This document shows, in pieces, positions 58,450 through 64,000 of a DNA stretch of 64,000 nucleotides. How positions within the stretch are numbered: the first letter of the stretch is position 1; every line of letters starts with the position of its first letter. Source of the DNA: Pseudalkalibacillus hwajinpoensis. GTDB lineage: Bacteria; Bacillota; Bacilli; Bacillales; Guptibacillaceae. The stretch covers positions 1,116,001 through 1,180,000 of the forward strand of contig NZ_JADFCM010000008.1 of NCBI RefSeq assembly GCF_015234585.1, read 5' to 3'. The position numbers and the translations under genes were made by a program. Under the pieces are notes generated by a model. It did not search any database. It was not told where the DNA came from and saw only the letters and a list, made by a program, of their open reading frames with translations.

Positions 58450-58920
58450 ATGAACGAAAATGTGATTACGGTTACTGAAGAACTAGTAAAACCAATAGTA
58501 GATGAAATGAACTTGGAACTTGTAGATATAGAATTCACACAAGAAGGCAAGAATTGGTTTCTCCGTGTCTATATCGATTCTCCTCGAGGCGTTGATATTG
58601 AGGAGTGCGGAATAATTAGCGAAAAGCTAAGTGAACAGCTTGATAAACATGATCCAATTACACAACCATACTTCCTTGAAGTTTCTTCACCTGGTGCAGA
58701 ACGTCCGCTAAAAAAACGTACGGACTTTGAGAAGGCAGTTGGCAAGCAAGTCTATGTCACAACCTATGAACCATTTAATGGTGAAAAGAGCTTTGAAGGT
58801 GTACTTTCGGACTTCGATGGAGAAGTGGTTGTTATTGATCAGCGAGTGAAAACAAGAATTAAAAAGGTAGAATTACCTTATGAAAAAGTAGCAAGCGCAA
58901 GGCTTGCGGTTGTTTTTTAA
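58450..58920 (+). CDS. rimP: Ribosome maturation factor RimP
   Basis: Needed for maturation of the 30S subunit. The 156-residue protein has the N-terminal domain with [20 protein letters not shown] and SSPGAERPL, and a C-terminal SH3-like barrel. ATG at 58450 follows AAGGAGGAC; the longer frame from 58381 runs through the leader hairpin and is rejected. Confidence 0.95.
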   Translation: MNENVITVTEELVKPIVDEMNLELVDIEFTQEGKNWFLRVYIDSPRGVDIEECGIISEKLSEQLDKHDPITQPYFLEVSSPGAERPLKKRTDFEKAVGKQVYVTTYEPFNGEKSFEGVLSDFDGEVVVIDQRVKTRIKKVELPYEKVASARLAVVF

Positions 58921-58939
58921 TTAAAGGGGAGAATGAAAA

Positions 58940-60049
58940 ATGAAGAGTAGTGAGTTATTAGATGCGCTAAATATTCTTGAAAAAGAAAAGGGCATCAGCA
59001 AGGATATTATCGTTGAGGCGATTGAAGCAGCGCTTATCTCAGCATATAAGCGAAACTTCCATCAGGCGCAAAACGTTAGAGTTGACTTTAATCAGGATAC
59101 AGGTTCGATCCGAGTATTCGCTCGAAAAGATGTCGTAGAAGAAGTGGAAGATGCTCGTCTTGAGATCTCACTTGAAGATGCGAAAGACATTGATCGACAA
59201 TATGAATTAGAAGATATCGTAGAAATTGAAGTAACGCCTCGTAATTTCGGTCGTATCGCAGCTCAAACAGCGAAGCAAGTTGTTACTCAGCGTGTCCGTG
59301 AAGCAGAACGTGGGATCATATTTAGCGAATTTATTGAACGCGAAGACGATATCATGACAGGAATTGTTCAGCGTCAGGATCATCGTTTTATTTATGTTGA
59401 CCTCGGTCGTATCGAAGCACTTCTCCCTGCAGGTGAACAAATGCCGAACGAAACGTATCATTCCCATGATCGTATCAAGGTATATGTGACAAAAGTTGAA
59501 AAAACAACCAAAGGGCCACAGGTGATGGTTTCGAGAACTCATCCTGGTCTTCTTAAGCGTTTATTTGAACTTGAAGTACCTGAAATATTCGATGGAACGG
59601 TTGAAGTTAAGTCCATTTCACGAGAAGCCGGGGATCGTTCAAAGATTGCGGTTCACGCAGAAGATCCTGAAGTTGATCCGGTTGGCTCATGTGTAGGACA
59701 GCGTGGTCAGCGTGTACAAGCGATTGTCAATGAGCTTAAAGGTGAGAAAATTGACATCGTAAGCTGGTCTGAAGACATAGTTGCATACGTAGCAAATGCA
59801 CTAAGTCCTTCAAAAGTACTTAAAGTAAATGTAGACGAAGAAAATAAAATGACTCAGGTTATCGTACCTGACTATCAGCTTTCACTTGCAATCGGGAAGC
59901 GTGGTCAAAACGCACGCCTTGCTGCGAAGCTGACTGGATGGAAAATCGATATTAAGAGTCAATCTGAAGCGGAAGAGCTTGGCATCTATAGTGCTGATGA
60001 AGCTCCTCTATTCGAAGAGAATGACGCGGAAGATTCTGAGCTAGATTAA
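58940..60049 (+). CDS. nusA: Transcription termination/antitermination factor NusA
   Basis: Binds RNA polymerase and nascent RNA and stimulates pausing and intrinsic termination. It is 369 residues: an N-terminal polymerase-binding domain (about 1-125), an S1 domain (MTGIVQRQDHRFIYVDLG), and two KH domains (VGSCVGQRGQRVQAI, LAIGKRGQNARLAAKL). It ends in a short acidic tail, without the C-terminal acidic repeats of E. coli, as usual in Firmicutes. Confidence 0.97.
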   Translation: MKSSELLDALNILEKEKGISKDIIVEAIEAALISAYKRNFHQAQNVRVDFNQDTGSIRVFARKDVVEEVEDARLEISLEDAKDIDRQYELEDIVEIEVTPRNFGRIAAQTAKQVVTQRVREAERGIIFSEFIEREDDIMTGIVQRQDHRFIYVDLGRIEALLPAGEQMPNETYHSHDRIKVYVTKVEKTTKGPQVMVSRTHPGLLKRLFELEVPEIFDGTVEVKSISREAGDRSKIAVHAEDPEVDPVGSCVGQRGQRVQAIVNELKGEKIDIVSWSEDIVAYVANALSPSKVLKVNVDEENKMTQVIVPDYQLSLAIGKRGQNARLAAKLTGWKIDIKSQSEAEELGIYSADEAPLFEENDAEDSELD

Positions 60050-60073
60050 GCAAGATCAGGAGAGGTGTCCATC

Positions 60074-60337
60074 GTGCAAAAACGTAAAATTCCGATGCGG
60101 AAATGTGTCGCCTGTCAAGAAATGAAGCCTAAAAAAGAGCTCGTTCGAATCGTTCGTTCGCCTGAAGGGGTTATATCGATCGACCAAACGGGTAAAAAGA
60201 ATGGACGGGGCGCATACCTTTGTAACAAAGAAGAGTGTTTCGTACTTGCTAAGAAGCGAAATTCTTTAGCGGCTCATCTAAAAGCAGAAGTGACGGAAGA
60301 TATTTATGCTGACCTCGCAGAATCGCGGTCAAATTAA
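60074..60337 (+). CDS. rnpM: YlxR/RnpM family RNA-binding protein
   Basis: An 87-residue basic protein of the DUF448 family with RKCVACQEMKPKKELVRIVR, GRGAYLC and ECFVLAKKRN. In B. subtilis it has been linked to RNase P as a modulator (RnpM). GTG at 60074 is six bases after AGAGGTG; GTG at 60065 lies inside that site. The next gene begins directly after its stop. Confidence 0.9.
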   Translation: MQKRKIPMRKCVACQEMKPKKELVRIVRSPEGVISIDQTGKKNGRGAYLCNKEECFVLAKKRNSLAAHLKAEVTEDIYADLAESRSN

Positions 60338-60643
60338 ATGAAGAATAAGAATTGGGAGTCACTGTTAGGACTCGCTCAGCGCGCTGGCAAAGTCGTGTCT
60401 GGAGAAGAACTTGTGGTGAAGGAAATTCAGCGCAAGAGCGCAAGACTCGTATTAGTTGCGAGCGACGCATCTGATAACACAAGAAAGAAAATAACGGATA
60501 AAGCAACTACTTATAAAGTCCCAGTATGTTTTGTAACAGGGCGCTATGAGCTTGGTCATGCAATTGGCAAAGTTCAACGAGTCACGATAGCCGTTACTGA
60601 TGCAGGGTTTGCGAAGAAGCTACACGCAATGCTCGATCAATAA
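60338..60643 (+). CDS. rplGA: L7Ae family K-turn RNA-binding protein YlxQ
   Basis: A 101-residue L7Ae/L30e-type protein (SLLGLAQRAGKVVSGEELV, LVLVASDAS, TGRYELGHAIGK) that binds kink-turn RNA. Its cellular target in Bacillus is not firmly known. It abuts rnpM and precedes infB by 15 bases. Confidence 0.92.
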   Translation: MKNKNWESLLGLAQRAGKVVSGEELVVKEIQRKSARLVLVASDASDNTRKKITDKATTYKVPVCFVTGRYELGHAIGKVQRVTIAVTDAGFAKKLHAMLDQ

Positions 60644-60658
60644 CTCGGGGGTGATCGT

Positions 60659-62743
60659 ATGAGTAAGATGCGAATTCATGAATATGCAAAAGAACATAAT
60701 ACTACTAGTAAGGATGTTATCGAAAAGTTAAAAAGCATGAATATTACGGTAAACAATCATATGTCTGTGATTGATGATCAGGCCATTGATAAGCTTAATA
60801 ACGATTCGAAACAATCCAAAAAGGGAAGCGACAAAAACAGTATGGAAAATAAAAACAATCGAAACAACCCAAAAGCAAATGCAAATCAAAAGAATAGCAA
60901 AAGCGCACCAAATAACCGTCGCGGTGGACGTCGTCCAAACCGCCGTGGAAAAGGACAGCCACCTAAAAACACGGCTGCTCCAAGAAGATTGCCTTCTAAA
61001 GTAACTTTCATTGGTTCATTAACAGTTGGACAGCTTGCTGAAAAGCTAGGTAAAGATGCTTCTGAACTGATCAAGAAGTTAATGGGTCTTGGTGTTATGG
61101 CAACCATTAATCAGGAACTAGATAAAGATACAATGGAACTTATCTGTGATGATTATGGCGTAAAAGTGGAAGAAGAAGAGCTATTTGAAGTAACGGATCT
61201 TGATAATTACACAAGTGAAGATGAGGACGGAAAGCTTGTTGAACGTCCTGCAGTCGTTACAATCATGGGGCACGTTGACCATGGTAAAACAACGCTACTA
61301 GACGGAATCCGTGATACAAAAGTAACGCAGGGTGAAGCTGGTGGTATTACGCAGCACATCGGTGCTTACCAGATCGAAGAAAATAACAAAAAAATTACGT
61401 TCCTTGATACTCCTGGACACGCTGCATTTACAACAATGCGTGCACGTGGTGCAAAAGTAACGGATATCACGGTTCTAGTTGTTGCAGCAGACGATGGCGT
61501 TATGCCACAAACGGTTGAAGCTATTAACCATGCGAAGGCAGCGGAAGTGCCAATTATCGTTGCTGTTAATAAGATGGATAAAGAAGGAGCAAATCCTGAT
61601 CGCGTGATGCAGGAACTAACAGAGTATGAACTTGTTTCTGAAGCATGGGGTGGCGATACGATTTTCGTTAACCTTTCTGCCATTAAGCGTGAAGGAATTG
61701 ATAATCTTCTCGAAACGATTCTATTGATCTCAGAAGTAGAAGAGTTTAAAGCAAACCCTAATAAGCTTGCTACAGGTACAGTAATTGAAGCACAGCTAGA
61801 TAAAGGACGCGGCCCAGTCGCAACACTTCTTGTTCAAGAAGGAACGCTTAAAGTCGGTGACCCAGTTGTAGTTGGTAACACATTTGGTCGTGTTCGTGCT
61901 ATGGTCAACGATCTTGGTAAGCGTGTTGAAACAGCCGCACCTTCTACTCCTGTAGAAGTGACTGGTTTAAGTGACGTACCAAATGCTGGAGATCGCTTTG
62001 TAGCATTTGAAGACGAGAAGACAGCACGTCAAGTTGGTGAAGCACGTAATCAGCAGCAAATTGAAGCTCAGCGTAAAGAATCTTCTAAAATGAATTTGGA
62101 TGATTTATTTGAAAAGATTCAGCAGGGCGATGTGAAAGATATCAACATTATCGTGAAAGCTGACGTACAAGGATCTGTTGAAGCACTTGCTGGCTCACTT
62201 CAGAAGATTGAAGTAGAAGGTGTTAAGATCAACATTATTCACACAGCTGTTGGTGCGATCACAGAGTCAGATATTATCCTTGCATCTGCTTCTAATGCGA
62301 TCATTATCGGATTTAACGTACGTCCAGATTCAAATGCGAAGAAAGTAGCTGATTCTGAGCAAGTAGAAATTCGCTTGCATCGCGTGATCTATACCGCGAT
62401 TGAAGAGATTGAATCTGCAATGAAAGGAATGCTTGATCCAGTTTATGAAGAAAAAGTGATTGGTCAAGCTGAAGTACGTGAAACGTTTAAAGTTTCTAAA
62501 GTAGGTACAATTGCAGGATCTTACGTAACAGAAGGTAAAATCACTCGTAATTCTGGCGTTCGTGTCATCCGTGACGGAATTGTCGTATTCGAAGGTGAAG
62601 TGGATACATTGAAACGCTTCAAAGACGATGCGAAAGAAGTGGCAAAAGGGTACGAATGTGGTATTACGCTTGCAAAATTCAATGACGTTAAAGAAGGCGA
62701 CATCATTGAAGCGTATATTATGGTTGAAGTAAAGCCTAAGTGA
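60659..62743 (+). CDS. infB: Translation initiation factor IF-2
   Basis: The GTPase that brings fMet-tRNA to the 30S subunit. It is 694 residues: an N-terminal helical domain, a basic Asn/Lys/Arg-rich linker (about 50-110) and a second N-domain. The G domain has [12 protein letters not shown] at about 204, DTPGH and NKMD, and beta-barrel domains follow. GGGGGTGAT precedes the start. Its stop overlaps the GTG start of ylxP. Confidence 0.97.
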   Translation: MSKMRIHEYAKEHNTTSKDVIEKLKSMNITVNNHMSVIDDQAIDKLNNDSKQSKKGSDKNSMENKNNRNNPKANANQKNSKSAPNNRRGGRRPNRRGKGQPPKNTAAPRRLPSKVTFIGSLTVGQLAEKLGKDASELIKKLMGLGVMATINQELDKDTMELICDDYGVKVEEEELFEVTDLDNYTSEDEDGKLVERPAVVTIMGHVDHGKTTLLDGIRDTKVTQGEAGGITQHIGAYQIEENNKKITFLDTPGHAAFTTMRARGAKVTDITVLVVAADDGVMPQTVEAINHAKAAEVPIIVAVNKMDKEGANPDRVMQELTEYELVSEAWGGDTIFVNLSAIKREGIDNLLETILLISEVEEFKANPNKLATGTVIEAQLDKGRGPVATLLVQEGTLKVGDPVVVGNTFGRVRAMVNDLGKRVETAAPSTPVEVTGLSDVPNAGDRFVAFEDEKTARQVGEARNQQQIEAQRKESSKMNLDDLFEKIQQGDVKDINIIVKADVQGSVEALAGSLQKIEVEGVKINIIHTAVGAITESDIILASASNAIIIGFNVRPDSNAKKVADSEQVEIRLHRVIYTAIEEIESAMKGMLDPVYEEKVIGQAEVRETFKVSKVGTIAGSYVTEGKITRNSGVRVIRDGIVVFEGEVDTLKRFKDDAKEVAKGYECGITLAKFNDVKEGDIIEAYIMVEVKPK

Positions 62744-63015
62744 TTGGGTATATAGAATGTGAATGCATCATTTATGATGCGCAATCCTTGAAGGAAAAAA
62801 GATCTGTGCTTCAGTCGGTTATTAGCCGTCTGAAGCATTATAATCTCTCTGTTTCTGAGCTTGACAGCCAGGATTTATGGCAACATACCGTTATTGGTAT
62901 TGTTACAACGGCTTCAAGCAAAACGGCATGCGAGCGTGAGCTCCAGCGTGCCGTCTCATTGATTGATTCACGTCCTGATATCGAACTCACTCGAGCAACT
63001 TATGAGTGGCTTTAG
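62740..63015 (+). CDS. ylxP: YlxP, DUF503 family protein
   Basis: A 91-residue protein of a family always near infB-rbfA in Firmicutes ([23 protein letters not shown]). It starts with GTG overlapping the infB stop, so it depends on coupling. The role is not established; the position suggests ribosome assembly. Confidence 0.9.
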   Translation: MIGYIECECIIYDAQSLKEKRSVLQSVISRLKHYNLSVSELDSQDLWQHTVIGIVTTASSKTACERELQRAVSLIDSRPDIELTRATYEWL

Positions 63016-63035
63016 GAAAGAAACGAGGTGTAACG

Positions 63036-63386
63036 ATGAGTAATGTTCGCGCAAATCGTGTTGGTGAACAGATGAAGAAAGAACTTGGTGATATAATCAG
63101 CAGGAAGATTAAAGACCCGCGCGTAGGTTTCGTTACAGTAACAGCTGTTGAAGTTACGAATGATCTACAGCAAGCAACGGTATTTATTACTGTCCTTGGT
63201 GATGAAGAGAAGAAAGAAGCTACCCTGAATGGTCTTGCGAAAGCAACTGGATTTATTCGTTCTGAAATAGGGAAACGCATTCGTCTTCGCAAAACACCGG
63301 AAATCTATTTTGAATTTGATGAATCGATCGATTATGGTAACAAAATTGAACGACTTCTTGCAGATTTAAATCAAGCGGATGAGTAG
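63036..63386 (+). CDS. rbfA: Ribosome-binding factor A
   Basis: A cold-shock-linked 30S assembly factor. The 116-residue KH-like protein has [23 protein letters not shown] and [21 protein letters not shown] at 63036 follows GAGGTG; the longer frame from 63006 overlaps ylxP without a binding site. Confidence 0.96.
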   Translation: MSNVRANRVGEQMKKELGDIISRKIKDPRVGFVTVTAVEVTNDLQQATVFITVLGDEEKKEATLNGLAKATGFIRSEIGKRIRLRKTPEIYFEFDESIDYGNKIERLLADLNQADE

Positions 63387-63390
63387 AAAC

Positions 63391-63422
63391 GAAGGGATAG
63401 GCAGGAATGTCTATCCTTTCTC
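63391..63422 (+). terminator. Hairpin between rbfA and truB
   Basis: AAGGGATAG pairs with CTATCCTTT over a 10-base loop; the tail is only moderately T-rich. Partial termination is possible. Confidence 0.5.
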
Positions 63423-63451
63423 TATGTCATCACATTGAAAGGAGGAAAACA

Positions 63452-64000
63452 ATGAACGGCATATTACCACTAAAGAAACCAGCCGGAATGACGTCTCATG
63501 ATTGTGTAGCAGTTACTAGAAAGCTATTAATGACAAAAAAAGTTGGTCATACAGGAACTTTGGATCCAGATGTAACAGGCGTTTTACCACTATGTATCGG
63601 CAGAGCAACTAAAGTGGCCCAGTATATGACGGATTTTTCTAAAACGTATGAAGCAGTGATTACACTAGGGTTTTCAACGACGACTGAAGATGCATCTGGA
63701 GAGAAAGTGGAAGAAAAGAAAGTAGACAAACTGCCTTCAACTAACGATATAGAAGAAGCACTTGCTGCGTTTCGAGGTGAGATCGAGCAAGTTCCCCCAA
63801 TGTATTCTGCTGTCAAAATTAACGGCAAACGACTTTATGAGTATGCTTTTAAAGGAGAAGTGGTGGATCGTCCATCTAGAAAGGTAACGATTCATGACCT
63901 AGAGTTAATTGGAGAGGTAACGCTTGAAGAAGGAGCGGTCTCTATCCCTGTGCGTGCCACGTGCAGTAAGGGGACATATATTCGAACACTTGCGGTTGAT
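63452..64000 (+). CDS. truB: tRNA pseudouridine-55 synthase TruB, 3' end cut by window
   Basis: Makes pseudouridine 55 in the T loop of tRNA. The first 183 codons are visible: MNGILPLKKPAGMTSHD, the catalytic GHTGTLDPDVTGVLPLC with its Asp, PPMYSAVKINGKRLYEY, and CSKGTYIRTLAVD at the window edge. The family is about 300 residues, so about 120 lie outside. AAGGAGG is nine bases before the start. Confidence 0.96.
   Translation, partial: MNGILPLKKPAGMTSHDCVAVTRKLLMTKKVGHTGTLDPDVTGVLPLCIGRATKVAQYMTDFSKTYEAVITLGFSTTTEDASGEKVEEKKVDKLPSTNDIEEALAAFRGEIEQVPPMYSAVKINGKRLYEYAFKGEVVDRPSRKVTIHDLELIGEVTLEEGAVSIPVRATCSKGTYIRTLAVD

Overview
The window is a 64 kb stretch of core chromosome from a low-GC, endospore-forming member of the Bacillaceae. 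Three things point there: the gene order closely follows the Bacillus subtilis priA-to-truB region, almost every gene has a strong AGGAGG-type ribosome binding site, and a 27-codon spoVM sits between thiN and rpmB. All but two genes (rpmB and a DUF1128 gene) lie on the + strand, as expected for a leading-strand arm. No rRNA, tRNA, CRISPR array, prophage or transposase gene was seen. The first gene (priA) and the last (truB) are cut by the window ends.

Layout. 1-10.4 kb: replication restart (priA), N-terminal formyl handling (def, fmt), rRNA methylation (rsmB), the PrpC/PrkC phosphatase-kinase pair, the ribosome GTPase RsgA, rpe, a thiamine pair (thiT-thiN) and spoVM. 10.4-21.4 kb: rpmB (minus strand), yloU-fakA, serine dehydratase (sdaAB-sdaAA), recG, and the fatty-acid/phospholipid operon fapR-plsX-fabD-fabG-acpP followed by rnc. 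21.4-33.9 kb: DUF1128 (minus), smc-ftsY, ylxM-ffh, rpsP-khpA, ylqD-rimM-trmD-rplS, a type I signal peptidase, rbgA and rnhB. 34-44.8 kb: a small hypothetical gene, sucCD, dprA, topA, trmFO, xerC, hslVU and codY. 45-58.3 kb: rpsB-tsf, pyrH-frr, uppS-cdsA-dxr-rseP-proS and polC. 58.3-64 kb: rimP-nusA-rnpM-rplGA-infB-ylxP-rbfA-truB.

The genes serve linked growth functions: ribosome parts and assembly factors, tRNA/rRNA modification, the signal recognition particle, membrane-lipid and isoprenoid supply, chromosome segregation, and global regulators (CodY, FapR, PrkC). Several promoters and leaders can be read directly: fapR with a FapR-type operator, ylxM-ffh, rpsP, rplS with an L19-type leader, sucCD with a near-consensus cre, xerC, rpsB with a structured leader, and rimP-nusA with an attenuator-like hairpin.

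Departures from the B. subtilis plan are the most informative part. The fla/che operon is absent between codY and rpsB. rlmN is absent between rsmB and prpC. A ThiT transporter gene is joined to thiN without a TPP riboswitch. A DUF1128 gene is inserted between rnc and smc. A type I signal peptidase gene sits before rbgA. A palindromic dispersed repeat occurs at three places. The prolyl-tRNA synthetase appears to have a degenerate editing domain. I found no clearly undescribed multi-gene system; the best leads are the ProRS editing domain, the palindromic repeat and the cis-regulatory leaders.
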